This document shows positions 1 through 8,496 of a stretch of 64,000 bases of DNA, piece by piece. Source of the DNA: Gemmatimonadota bacterium. GTDB taxonomy: Bacteria; Gemmatimonadota; Gemmatimonadetes; Gemmatimonadales; Gemmatimonadaceae. The position numbers and the translations under genes were made by a program. Below the pieces are notes generated by a model, which saw only the letters and a list, made by a program, of their open reading frames with translations, did not search any database and was not told where the DNA came from. The stretch is taken from contig JAQBQB010000019.1 of assembly GCA_028287235.1 (NCBI GenBank), positions 40,184-104,183 on the forward strand, read 5' to 3'. How positions within the stretch are numbered: position 1 is the first letter of the stretch; each line of letters opens with the position of its first letter.

Positions 1-1
1 G

Positions 2-1366
2 GCGCGCGATCGCCGCGCCGGCATCCGGTTCGTCAGCAAGCGCACGCTCACCACGACGCTGCGCGAGGGTTTGCCCTTCCAGCTCACCGGCGCGCAGGTG
101 CGGGCGATTCGCGAGATCTTCGCCGACATGACGAGCGACCGCCGCATGCAGCGGCTGCTTCAGGGCGACGTCGGCAGCGGCAAGACGATCGTCGCCCTCT
201 TCGCCGCGCTGCTGGCCATCGAGAACGGCTACCAGGCGGCTATCATGGCGCCCACGGAGCTGCTCGCCGAGCAGCACACGCGCACCATGACGCGCATGCT
301 CGCGCCCCTCGGCATCGAGCCCATTCTCCTCACCGGCAGCCTGCCGGCGCGCGAGCGAAAGGCCATCGCCAAACGACTCGCGACGGGCGAGCCGGTGCTC
401 GTCGTCGGCACCCACGCGCTGGTGCAGGACGCGACGTCGTTCGCCAACCTCGGCTTCGCGGCGATCGACGAGCAGCACCGCTTCGGCGTGGAGCAGCGCA
501 AAGCACTCGGCGCCAAGGGCGAATCGCCCGACGTGCTGCTGATGTCGGCGACACCCATCCCGCGGTCGCTCGCGCTGACGCTGTACGGTGACCTCGATCT
601 CAGTATGCTCGACGAGCGTCCGCCCGGGCGGAAGCCGATCACCACGGCGCTCCGCCGCGAGTCGGGACGCGCGCGCGTGCTGCAGTTCGTCGACCGGCAG
701 GTGGAGCAGGGGCGTCAGGGATACATCGTGTATCCGGTGATCGAGGAGTCGGAGAAGACTGACCTGAAGGCCGCCACGACGATGTTCGAGCTGCTCACCG
801 CCGGCCCGTTCGCCGAGCGGCGCGTCGCGCTGCTGCATGGCCGAATTCCGGGCGACGAGCGCGACGACATCATGCGCCGCTTCCGAGACCGCGAGCTCGA
901 TCTTCTCGTCGCGACGACGGTGATCGAAGTCGGCATCGACGTGCCGAATGCCACGGTGATGTTGATCGAGCACCCGGAGCGGTTCGGGCTGTCGCAGTTG
1001 CACCAGCTGCGCGGACGGGTGGGGCGCGGCGCCGACGAGGCGTACTGCATTTTGTTGGGCGACGTGAGCCCCGACGTCGCCGACCGTTTGCAGATCTTCA
1101 CCGGCACCGAGGATGGCTTCGAGATCGCGCGTGAGGATTTGCGCATGCGAGGCATGGGCGATCTGTTCGGCGAGCGTCAGAGCGGCGTACCGACGTTCAA
1201 GATCGCCGATCCCATTCGCGACGAAGAGCTCAACGAGCGCGCGCGCGAAGCAGCCGAAGCGCTGCTGGCGCGCGACGCCGGACTCGAACGCGCCGAGCAT
1301 GCCGGCCTGCGCCGCGTGCTGGGCGAGCGCTACGCGCGCTCGCTGGAGTTGTTCCGGGTAGGCTAG
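2..1366 (+). CDS. recG: ATP-dependent DNA helicase RecG, C-terminal part (5' end outside window)
   Basis: RecG is a superfamily 2 helicase that regresses stalled forks and branch-migrates Holliday junctions. The reading frame is open from base 2, so the gene starts upstream and the N-terminal wedge domain is missing; 454 codons are visible. Walker A GDVGSGKT lies at fragment residues 55-62, followed by the RecG form of the DEAH box (IDEQHRFGVEQR) and SATPIPRSLALTLYGDLD. The C-terminal helicase lobe contains the motif VI-like HQLRGRVGRG, and RMRGMGDLFGERQSG is typical of the RecG tail. The stop abuts the stop of the convergent lipoprotein gene with no intergenic space. Family assignment is firm. 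Confidence 0.95.
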   Translation, partial: ARDRRAGIRFVSKRTLTTTLREGLPFQLTGAQVRAIREIFADMTSDRRMQRLLQGDVGSGKTIVALFAALLAIENGYQAAIMAPTELLAEQHTRTMTRMLAPLGIEPILLTGSLPARERKAIAKRLATGEPVLVVGTHALVQDATSFANLGFAAIDEQHRFGVEQRKALGAKGESPDVLLMSATPIPRSLALTLYGDLDLSMLDERPPGRKPITTALRRESGRARVLQFVDRQVEQGRQGYIVYPVIEESEKTDLKAATTMFELLTAGPFAERRVALLHGRIPGDERDDIMRRFRDRELDLLVATTVIEVGIDVPNATVMLIEHPERFGLSQLHQLRGRVGRGADEAYCILLGDVSPDVADRLQIFTGTEDGFEIAREDLRMRGMGDLFGERQSGVPTFKIADPIRDEELNERAREAAEALLARDAGLERAEHAGLRRVLGERYARSLELFRVG

Positions 1367-2008
1367 CTAGGGCGACTTCGGCGGCGGCTGCGCGAGTCGC
1401 TTCCGAATGCGATCCAACTCGGCGTTCGCCTTCGCCAACTCGTCCTTGAGCCGCTTGATCTCGGCGTCCGCCGAGGGAGGAACGTCGGTTGCCTTCGCCG
1501 TAGCTGCAGCCGCGGCGGCCGCGGCGTCTGCCGCCTGCGCCTTGGCGTCTTTCGCCGTGGAGGTGGCGTCCTTCGCCTGCGCCATCGCGTTGGCGGCCAG
1601 CTTGTTCAGGCCATCGAGCTGACCGGCCACCCTGCGAATGATGGTGGCCTCGGCGACATGATGGCGCGGGCGCTGGTCGGCGAGGTACCCATCCAGCGAC
1701 GCCATCGCGGTCGTGAGCGACTGGCGCGGATTGTTCGGGTCCATGCGCAGGAGCGCGCGCCAGTACGTCGTCTCGACGGCCTCCGGCGTGCCCGGGTAGC
1801 GCGTAGCAAAATCGGCGAGCACGCTGTCGGCGGTGTCGTATCTGCCGTCGGCAACGTCCTTCTGCGCCGCCGACAACGCAGTGGGCCACGCCCGTTCGGG
1901 GGCGACCGTCGTGCGGGCGTTGAGCGCGGAGCAGCCGCCCGCGAGCATCGCCGCGACCGCGGCACCCGCGACGATTGCGTACCGCCGAAGCGTTGCGGTC
2001 TTCGTCAT
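1367..2008 (-). CDS. Putative lipoprotein with TPR-like and coiled-coil segments
   Basis: I do not recognise a named family. The 213-residue protein starts with a basic, hydrophobic signal peptide ending in a lipobox (MLAGGCSA), so it is probably lipid-anchored. The middle (ADGRYDTADSVLADFATRYP, then WRALLRMDPNNP) reads like a TPR/outer-membrane-assembly type helical hairpin. An Ala-rich stretch follows, then a charged heptad-like helix (EIKRLKDELAKANAELDRI) likely to form a coiled coil, and a Pro-rich end. The ATG overlaps the stop of the upstream histidine kinase as ATGA, so the two are probably translationally coupled. That suggests, but does not show, a role in the same signalling or envelope function. 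Confidence 0.75.
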   Translation of the reverse strand: MTKTATLRRYAIVAGAAVAAMLAGGCSALNARTTVAPERAWPTALSAAQKDVADGRYDTADSVLADFATRYPGTPEAVETTYWRALLRMDPNNPRQSLTTAMASLDGYLADQRPRHHVAEATIIRRVAGQLDGLNKLAANAMAQAKDATSTAKDAKAQAADAAAAAAAATAKATDVPPSADAEIKRLKDELAKANAELDRIRKRLAQPPPKSP

Positions 2009-3501
2009 CCTGCGGTTTCCGATAGCGCGCGTTGCATGGACGACCGCCGAGCAACGCGCGTTGGCAATGTGATCTTGAATGTGGTACCGACTCCGAGAGT
2101 GCTCTCGCACGAGATCGTGCCTCCATGCGCGTCGACGATCTGTTTTGCGATGGCAAGTCCCAAGCCCGTCCCTTTCGCGTGGGCGGATCCTTGGTTGTCG
2201 GCTTGGTAAAACTTGTCGAAGATCCGATGGAGCTGCTCGGGTGGAATGCCGGCGCCCGTGTCGCGCACCTCCATGAGCAAGCGGCCGCCGCCGTCGACCT
2301 GCTCGAGACTCAACTCGATCGTCCCGCCCCGCGGCGTGAACTTGAACGCGTTCGACAGCAGGTTGCCGAGCACCTCGTTGATCCGGTCCTGATCCCAGAC
2401 GACTTCTCGCGGCAGGTCGCCGTTTCGGCGAATGCAGAACTGCACCTCGCGCTGCACGGCGAGCACGTGGAACGCGTCCTCGAGCTCCGCGAGCATGTTC
2501 TCGAGGTTGATGTGTCTGGGTTCCACGCGTCCGCCGCCCGCTTCGAAGCGGCTCACGTCGAGGAGTTGTTTGACGAGGCGAAGCAGAGTGTTCGCCTGCA
2601 GGCCGAGTGTCTTGTGGACGTCCTGCTGCTTCGGCGTGAGCGGGCCGTAGATGCCCTCCTCCATCAGCTGCAGGTAGCCGAGCATGACGTTGATCGGCGT
2701 CTTGAGCTCGTGCGAGGCAACGGAGACGAACTCCGCCTTGAGCTTGTCCAACTCGCCGAGCTGTCGCGTCATCTCGAGGAAGCTCTGGGCGAGCTGGCCG
2801 AACTCGTCCGACCGATCGGGCGGAATCCGGAGCTTGTACTCCAGATCACCGTCGGCCACGGCTTGCATGCCCGATTTCAAGTCGTGGATGGGTTGGTTGA
2901 TCGAGCGAGTGAGCCAGAACGCGACGGCGCCCGCCACCAGCAGGGCGAGCATCAGGGCGATCATCGACACGCTGGCGGTTCGCGAGATCGTCGTCGCTTG
3001 GGCCGCCACCCGTGCCGTCGTTCGATTCTGCAGCTCGTGCTCGGCCACGATCACCGTGGAGTCGGCGTGGCTCAGCGCCGGCACGAAGACGCGCGCCGAC
3101 AGGGAATCGGCCACCTTGGGGTTGTTGGCCAGCGCGGCCTCATACTCCGCCGGCGCCGCCTCGGCGACCTGCCGGATCGAACTCCCGATGTCTCGCGCGT
3201 AGGCGGGCAACTGATAGTGACTCATCGAGTCCGCCATCGCCGCGACGTGGCGCACCTGCTTGTCCATGGCGTCGCGCGCGGCGACGTCCTTGGAAAACAG
3301 GAGCGCAAGCTCCTGGCGGCGAAGGTCGTTGAGTCCTTCTCGCAGGCGGCCGATCAGGAGCGACGCGGCGAATTCCTGGTCGCGCAACGCCTTCGCGTCG
3401 TCATGCAGCCGATAGAGCGACTGAATGGCGAAGAGGAGTGGACCAACGAGGATGATCGCGATGGTGACGAGGCCAATCGCGAGCCTCGAACGTAAGGTCA
3501 T
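2005..3501 (-). CDS. Transmembrane sensor histidine kinase (HAMP-HisKA-HATPase)
   Basis: Start chosen at the ATG that opens the N-terminal membrane helix (MTLRSRLAIGLVTIAI), giving 498 residues; a longer frame adds only a Cys/Pro-rich leader. A periplasmic four-helix-bundle-like region (about residues 30-190) is followed by a second membrane helix (SMIALMLALLVAGAVAFWL), a HAMP linker, HisKA with phospho-acceptor His264 (SVASHELKTPINV), the N box LGNLLSNAFKFT, and G boxes RDTGAGIPPEQ and GTGLGLAIAKQIVDAHGG. The signal is unknown. No response regulator gene is adjacent. The downstream lipoprotein overlaps by 4 bp. The upstream region carries a 10-bp tandem repeat. Confidence 0.92.
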   Translation of the reverse strand: MTLRSRLAIGLVTIAIILVGPLLFAIQSLYRLHDDAKALRDQEFAASLLIGRLREGLNDLRRQELALLFSKDVAARDAMDKQVRHVAAMADSMSHYQLPAYARDIGSSIRQVAEAAPAEYEAALANNPKVADSLSARVFVPALSHADSTVIVAEHELQNRTTARVAAQATTISRTASVSMIALMLALLVAGAVAFWLTRSINQPIHDLKSGMQAVADGDLEYKLRIPPDRSDEFGQLAQSFLEMTRQLGELDKLKAEFVSVASHELKTPINVMLGYLQLMEEGIYGPLTPKQQDVHKTLGLQANTLLRLVKQLLDVSRFEAGGGRVEPRHINLENMLAELEDAFHVLAVQREVQFCIRRNGDLPREVVWDQDRINEVLGNLLSNAFKFTPRGGTIELSLEQVDGGGRLLMEVRDTGAGIPPEQLHRIFDKFYQADNQGSAHAKGTGLGLAIAKQIVDAHGGTISCESTLGVGTTFKITLPTRVARRSSMQRALSETAG

Positions 3502-3510
3502 TTCGGTGCG

Positions 3511-3548
3511 GAGAGCGGTCGGAAGCGGTCGGAAGCGGTCGGGAGCGG
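3511..3548. repeat. 10-bp tandem repeat upstream of the histidine kinase
   Basis: About 3.8 copies of a 10-bp unit (ggaagcggtc, with slight variation in the first and last copies) run directly upstream of the histidine kinase start, in the divergent gap shared with asnS. A period of 10 bp places every copy on nearly the same face of the helix. It could bind a regulator or could simply be a slippage product. Confidence 0.8.
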
Positions 3549-3665
3549 AAGGCGTATGACAACGTGGACACCGCAAGGACGACGCCGCTAGCAGGGGTAC
3601 CGTCGTCCGAATGAGAAGTGTAGCGTTATACCTCGCCCCGCCAAATGCTTAGCCCGTTTTTCCTC

Positions 3666-4970
3666 ATGGCCGACACCAGCACTCCTCGCATCGCCGAGCT
3701 CCACGATTACGCCGGTCAAACCGTGACCGTCCGCGGGTGGGTCACCCACGTCCGGTCGTCCGGCAAGGTCGCGTTCGCCGTCATTCGCGACGGCACGGGG
3801 ATCATGCAGGCCGTCTTCGTGAAGACACAGTTGCCGCCGGAGGTCTGGGAGCGGTTCAAGGAGCTGACGCTCGAAACGTCGGTCCACGTGACGGGCGAAG
3901 TGCGCGCCGAGGCCCGTGCGCCCGGCGGGTTCGAGATGGGGGTAACGGGGCTGACCGTCATCGGGGCGAGCCCGATCGACTACCCCATTCAGCCGAAAGA
4001 GCACGGGATCGACTTTCTGCTCGACCACCGGCATTTCTGGCTTCGCAGCAACCGCCAGCGCGCGATCTTCGTGATCCGCAACGAGATCGAGCAGGCGATT
4101 CACGATTTCTACTACGAGCGCGGCTTCCTCCGGCTCGACACGCCGATCCTCACGGCGGCCATCGGCGAGCGGAGCGGCCTGTTCTCGACCGAGTATTTCG
4201 AGGAAGGGAACGCCTATCTTGCGCAGACGGGCCAGCTCTATGGCGAGGCCGCGGCAGCCGCATTCGGCAAGATCTACACGTTCGGCCCCACGTTCCGCGC
4301 GGAAAAGTCGAAGACGCGCCGCCATCTCACCGAGTTCTGGATGATCGAGCCGGAGGTGGCGTGGAATGACTCCGAGGACAACATGCGCCTCCAGGAGGAC
4401 TTCGTTTCATACCTGGTTCAGCGGGTGTTGGTGCGCTGCGCGGCGGCGCTCGCGGAGCTGGAGCGCGACACCACTGCGTTGGAACGCGTGAAGGCGCCCT
4501 TTCATCGCGTGAGCTACACCGACGCGGTCGAGATTCTCCAGAAAAAGGGAAGCGCCGTGAAGTGGGGCGACGATCTCGGAGCGGAGGACGAGTCGCTGCT
4601 CGTCGCCGACTACGACCGTCCGGTCTTCGTGATGAACTATCCGAAGGAAGCCAAGGCGTTCTACATGAAGGAGAACCCGGCGGACCCGCGCACCGTGCTG
4701 TGCGACGACTGCCTCGCGCCCGAGGGGTACGGCGAGATCATCGGCGGGTCACAGCGCGAGGACGACTACGACAAGCTCCTCCACCGCATTCAGGAGGAAG
4801 GGCTGCCGCTCGACGCGTACGGGTGGTATCTCGACCTGCGGAAGTACGGCACCTTCACGCATTCCGGCTTCGGCCTGGGACTCGAGCGCACGGTGGCGTG
4901 GATCTGTGGTTTGCCGCACATCCGCGAGGCGAGCGCGTTCCCGCGGATGATGCACCGGCTACGGCCGTAG
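3666..4970 (+). CDS. asnS: Asparagine--tRNA ligase
   Basis: AsnRS charges tRNA-Asn in the cytoplasm. The 434-residue protein has an N-terminal OB-fold anticodon-binding domain (VTVRGWVTHVRSSGKVAFAV) and a class II catalytic core: motif 2 FRAEKSKTRRHLTEFWMIE and motif 3 GLGLERTVAWICGL. The C-terminal ending FPRMMHRLRP matches the usual bacterial AsnRS ending. Start ATG at 3666 (MADTSTPRIAELHDYAG) fits family length; an in-frame ATG 21 bp upstream would add only a hydrophobic leader. No convincing Shine-Dalgarno sequence is seen. Separate AsnRS implies tRNA-Asn need not be made by the amidotransferase route. Confidence 0.96.
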   Translation: MADTSTPRIAELHDYAGQTVTVRGWVTHVRSSGKVAFAVIRDGTGIMQAVFVKTQLPPEVWERFKELTLETSVHVTGEVRAEARAPGGFEMGVTGLTVIGASPIDYPIQPKEHGIDFLLDHRHFWLRSNRQRAIFVIRNEIEQAIHDFYYERGFLRLDTPILTAAIGERSGLFSTEYFEEGNAYLAQTGQLYGEAAAAAFGKIYTFGPTFRAEKSKTRRHLTEFWMIEPEVAWNDSEDNMRLQEDFVSYLVQRVLVRCAAALAELERDTTALERVKAPFHRVSYTDAVEILQKKGSAVKWGDDLGAEDESLLVADYDRPVFVMNYPKEAKAFYMKENPADPRTVLCDDCLAPEGYGEIIGGSQREDDYDKLLHRIQEEGLPLDAYGWYLDLRKYGTFTHSGFGLGLERTVAWICGLPHIREASAFPRMMHRLRP

Positions 4971-4990
4971 GGCACGCCGCCGAGTAGGTG

Positions 4991-5743
4991 TCATCCTAGC
5001 CGTTCCCGCGCCTTCACTTCGTCCCAGATCTCGTCGAGCTGCTCGAGCGACGCCTTGCCCACCTCGAGGCCGCGCTTCTTGGCGATCGACTCCACCAGCC
5101 CGAACCGGCGCGCGAACTTCACGTTCGCCTTGTCGAGCGCCAGCGCGGGGTGCACGCCGGCTTTGCGCGACAGGTTCACGACGGCGAACAACAGGTCGCC
5201 CATCTCCTCCTCGAGTCGCTCGGACGACGGCCCGGCGACCAGCTCGTCCCGGACTTCCTGAAGCTCTTCTTCGACTTTCTGAATCGGGCCCTCCACATCG
5301 GGCCAGTCGAATCCCACGCCGGCCGCGCGATCCTGCAGCCGAAACGCTCGGTGCAGGGCGGGGAGATCGACGGGAAGTCCGTCCACGATACTCTCTCGCC
5401 GCTTCGCCTTCATCTCCTCCCACGACTGTTTGACGCCGTCGCCGTACAGATGGGGATGCCGGCCGCGCATCTTCGCGATGAAGCCCTGCGCCACGTCGTA
5501 CATCGTAAAGGCGCCGCGCTCCTCAGCGACGACTGAGTGAAAGAGGACCTGCAACAGGAGGTCGCCCAACTCCTCGCGGAGCTTTGCGTCGTCGCCGGCG
5601 CGGATCGCGTCGTCTACTTCGTACGCTTCCTCGATGAGGTACGGTCGCAGCGATTCATGTGTTTGCGCCGCGTCCCAGTCGCAGCGCGCACGTAAATCGC
5701 GCATCAGCGCGAGCGTATCTTCAAGTGTTGGTTTCGGTTGCAT
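4991..5743 (-). CDS. mazG: Nucleoside triphosphate pyrophosphohydrolase MazG
   Basis: MazG hydrolyses (d)NTPs, including non-canonical ones, to NMP and pyrophosphate. The 250-residue protein has two tandem MazG domains. The first carries the metal-binding EExxE...ExxD helices (LIEEAYEVDDAI, REELGDLLLQVLFHS). The second carries EEELQEVRDEL and EEEMGDLLFAVVNLSRKAG. Length and layout match E. coli MazG. It is convergent with asnS, 20 bp from its stop, and divergent from alr, whose -35 box overlaps this start codon. Confidence 0.95.
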   Translation of the reverse strand: MQPKPTLEDTLALMRDLRARCDWDAAQTHESLRPYLIEEAYEVDDAIRAGDDAKLREELGDLLLQVLFHSVVAEERGAFTMYDVAQGFIAKMRGRHPHLYGDGVKQSWEEMKAKRRESIVDGLPVDLPALHRAFRLQDRAAGVGFDWPDVEGPIQKVEEELQEVRDELVAGPSSERLEEEMGDLLFAVVNLSRKAGVHPALALDKANVKFARRFGLVESIAKKRGLEVGKASLEQLDEIWDEVKARERLG

Positions 5744-5766
5744 AGCCTCCTCGGCTCCGGTATACT
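5738..5766 (+). promoter_or_regulatory. Sigma-70-type promoter for alr
   Basis: TTGCAT at 5738-5743 and TATACT at 5761-5766 are separated by exactly 17 bp, which is close to consensus. It points rightward into alr, whose ATG is 25 bp downstream. The -35 box overlaps the divergent mazG start codon, so binding here could also affect mazG. Confidence 0.65.
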
Positions 5767-5790
5767 ACCCGACCTGCGAATCATGGGTCA

Positions 5791-6870
5791 ATGCATAGCT
5801 TGATGAGACGCGCCTGGGTCGATATCGACCTCGGCGCGTTGTTACGCAACGGGACTACCGTCGCGGCGCACGCCGGCGTTCCGCTTTTGCCAATGGTCAA
5901 GGCGGATGCGTACGGGCTGGGCGCCGTGCGCGTCGCGCGAACGCTCGAGCAGTTGAACCCGTGGGGATTCGGTGTCGCGACGATCGGCGAAGGCGAAGAG
6001 CTGCGTCGCGCCGCGATCGCGCGGCCGGTCCTCGTCTTTACGCCGCTCCTCGTCGAAGAGTTCGACGCCGCCATTCGAGCCGACCTCACGCCCACCCTTG
6101 GCGACGTCCATTCCATCACGCGTTGGAGTGAGACGGGCCGCCCCTGGCAGCTCGCCGTCGATACCGGAATGAGTCGCGCAGGTGTGCAGTGGAACGAGAT
6201 CGACGCGTTGCTCGCCGTCGTTCGCGACGTTCCGCCGCAGGGCGTGTTCACGCACTTCCATTCCGCCGAGCGCAACGACGCAACGCGCGCCGTTCAGGAA
6301 AAACGGTTTGCCGAAGCGGTGGCGCGCCTGCCCGTTCGGCCGCCGATGGTGCATGCCGAGAACAGTCCGGCGGTGGAGCATGGCGGCGCGTCGGAATGGA
6401 GCGTCGTGCGGCCAGGCGTCTTCCTTTACGGGGTGAGCAGCGGTAATTCGCCGCAGATTCGCCCCGAGCAGGTGGCATCGTTGCGCGCGCGCGTCGTCGA
6501 TCTGCGCACGATCGACGACGGCGAAACGGTGAGCTACGGCGGCACCTATCGCGCCGCCGGCACACGCCGCATCGCGACGCTCGCGATCGGCTACGCCGAC
6601 GGCTACCGCCGAGTGCTCGGGAATCGCGCGAGCGTGCTGCTGCGCGGAAAGCGCGCGCCGGTCGCCGGCGTCGTCACCATGGACATGACGATGGTCGACG
6701 TCACCGACGTCGAATGCGAGGTGGGCGATGTGGCCACGCTGATCGGTGCCGACGGCGACGAGCGGATCGACGTGACCGACGTTGCCGCGCTGGGCGACCT
6801 GAGCCCGTACGAAGTGCTCACCGGCCTGCGCGGCCGTTTGCCGCGGCGGTACGTGGGAGGCGAGGGTTGA
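5791..6870 (+). CDS. alr: Alanine racemase
   Basis: PLP-dependent interconversion of L- and D-alanine for peptidoglycan precursors. The 359-residue protein has the N-terminal TIM-barrel with the PLP lysine Lys37 (PMVKADAYGLG), the second catalytic base Tyr in ETVSYGGTYRAAG, and the C-terminal beta domain (TMDMTMVDVTD). A second in-frame ATG at 5803 (MRRAWVDIDLG) is an equally reasonable start and places the protein closer to typical family N-termini. A good promoter sits just upstream. The stop overlaps deoB by one base (TGATG). Confidence 0.95.
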   Translation: MHSLMRRAWVDIDLGALLRNGTTVAAHAGVPLLPMVKADAYGLGAVRVARTLEQLNPWGFGVATIGEGEELRRAAIARPVLVFTPLLVEEFDAAIRADLTPTLGDVHSITRWSETGRPWQLAVDTGMSRAGVQWNEIDALLAVVRDVPPQGVFTHFHSAERNDATRAVQEKRFAEAVARLPVRPPMVHAENSPAVEHGGASEWSVVRPGVFLYGVSSGNSPQIRPEQVASLRARVVDLRTIDDGETVSYGGTYRAAGTRRIATLAIGYADGYRRVLGNRASVLLRGKRAPVAGVVTMDMTMVDVTDVECEVGDVATLIGADGDERIDVTDVAALGDLSPYEVLTGLRGRLPRRYVGGEG

Positions 6871-8036
6871 TGCGGCGCGCGGCGATCATCGTTCTCGACG
6901 GCGTCGGCATCGGCGCCGCACCAGACGCATCGAGCTACGGCGACGTGGGCAGCGACACGCTCGGCAACGTGGCGCGCGCGGTGGGCGGCATGGATCTGCC
7001 CAACCTCGCGGCGGCCGGCCTCGGGAACATCGCGGCGCTCGATGGGGTCGAGCCCGCATTCGCTCCCACCGGCGCTTGGGGCCTCATGGTGCCGCAGTCG
7101 GCGGGGAAGGACAGCACCGCCGGGCATTGGGAAATTGCCGGCGTGCACCTGGGCAAGGCGTTTCCTACCTATCCGCACGGCTTTCCGGCCGATGTGGTCG
7201 CCGAATTCGCACGGCGAACCGGGCGTGGCGTGATTGGAAATGTGGTGGGCAGCGGTACGGCCGTGATCGACCGGTTCGGACCGGAGCAGATGCGAACGGG
7301 CGACTGGATTCTCTACACGTCCGCCGATTCGGTCTTTCAGATCGCGGCCCACGAAGCGGTGGTTCCACTCGACGAGCTGTATCGCGCCTGCCAGACCGCG
7401 CGCGAGATGCTCGTTGCACCGCACGACGTGTCGCGCGTCATCGCCCGGCCATACGTCGGGCAGCCGGGGGCATTCACTCGAACAAAGAATCGTCGCGACT
7501 TTTCCATCGCCCCCACCGGCGAGACGCTGCTCGACGCGCTGAAGTCCGCGGGTGTTTCACGGGCTGGGGTGGGAAAGGTGGACGACCTGTTCGCCGGCCG
7601 GGCCATCGAGTCGACCCACACGGCGAACAACGCCGAGGGCATCGAGGCCATCCGGAAGTGGATCTCGGAGGCACCAAGTGGGTTACTGTTCGCCAACCTA
7701 GTAGATTTCGATCAAGCCTTCGGGCACCGAAACGACGTTCCGGGGTTCTATGGAGCGTTGCGGCAGTTCGACGCCGCCCTTCCGGGGCTGCTGGCTCTTT
7801 TACGCGAGGACGATCTGCTTTTCCTGACCGCCGACCACGGGAACGATCCGACGACCCCGTCGACCGATCACGCACGGGAGTGCGTGCCGCTCCTGGCGCT
7901 CGGCCGGCCGGTGCGACCGGCCCCACTCGGGGCTCGCTCGACCTTTTCGGATCTCGGCGCGACGGTCGGGGAATGGCTTGACGTCCCATTTCGGGGCAGA
8001 GGAACGTCGTTTCTTCCCCAGCTGGTCGCTCGCTAG
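6870..8036 (+). CDS. deoB: Phosphopentomutase
   Basis: DeoB interconverts (deoxy)ribose 1-phosphate and 5-phosphate in nucleoside salvage. The 388-residue alkaline-phosphatase-superfamily protein shows the N-terminal metal motif VLDGVGIGAAPDA, the cap region, and the C-terminal metal motif TADHGNDPTTPSTDHARE. The ATG overlaps the alr stop by one base, which fixes the start. cdd follows one base after the stop, so deoB and cdd form a nucleoside salvage pair. Confidence 0.96.
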   Translation: MRRAAIIVLDGVGIGAAPDASSYGDVGSDTLGNVARAVGGMDLPNLAAAGLGNIAALDGVEPAFAPTGAWGLMVPQSAGKDSTAGHWEIAGVHLGKAFPTYPHGFPADVVAEFARRTGRGVIGNVVGSGTAVIDRFGPEQMRTGDWILYTSADSVFQIAAHEAVVPLDELYRACQTAREMLVAPHDVSRVIARPYVGQPGAFTRTKNRRDFSIAPTGETLLDALKSAGVSRAGVGKVDDLFAGRAIESTHTANNAEGIEAIRKWISEAPSGLLFANLVDFDQAFGHRNDVPGFYGALRQFDAALPGLLALLREDDLLFLTADHGNDPTTPSTDHARECVPLLALGRPVRPAPLGARSTFSDLGATVGEWLDVPFRGRGTSFLPQLVAR

Positions 8037-8037
8037 C

Positions 8038-8481
8038 ATGGCAGTCGACGAGCGGCCGGGGACGCAGCTTCCCGGCGACGATCGGACGTTGACCGTACTT
8101 CGCGAGCGCGCGTTTGCCGCCATGGAGCGCGCGTACGCCCCGTACTCGAACTTTCGCGTCGGTGCCGCGATTCTCGCGTCGGACGGCAGCGTGGCCGAAG
8201 GATGCAACGTCGAGAACGCCGCATTTCCCGCCGGGATCTGCGCCGAGCGCGTGGCGCTTTCGTCGGCGGTGGCGCGCGGCAATCGAAGCTTCGACGCGGT
8301 CCTCATCGCGACCGAGGCGGACGAGCCGACTCCACCGTGTGGAATCTGCCGGCAGGTACTCGAGGAGTTTGCGCCGCATCTCCTCGTCGTGAGCGTCACG
8401 CGCGGTGGTCGCGAGGCGCGTTGGACGCTGGACGAATTGCTCCCGAAGGCGTTTACCCCGCATTCACTGGACCGGCGATGA
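8038..8481 (+). CDS. cdd: Cytidine deaminase
   Basis: Deaminates cytidine and deoxycytidine to uridine forms. The 147-residue protein is the short, homotetrameric bacterial type. The zinc site is visible as the first Cys and catalytic Glu in AAFPAGICAERVAL and the pair of Cys in PPCGICRQVLEE. Substrate-binding YSNFRVGAAI is near the N-terminus. The start lies one base past the deoB stop. Grouping with phosphopentomutase makes a pyrimidine nucleoside recycling unit. Confidence 0.95.
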   Translation: MAVDERPGTQLPGDDRTLTVLRERAFAAMERAYAPYSNFRVGAAILASDGSVAEGCNVENAAFPAGICAERVALSSAVARGNRSFDAVLIATEADEPTPPCGICRQVLEEFAPHLLVVSVTRGGREARWTLDELLPKAFTPHSLDRR

Positions 8482-8496
8482 ACCGGAGAGATCGTT

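Noticed and set aside
2032..3495. Open frame of 487 codons on the plus strand opposite the sensor kinase.
   Set aside because: Shadow of the kinase frame; no motifs and Arg/His/Val-rich composition.
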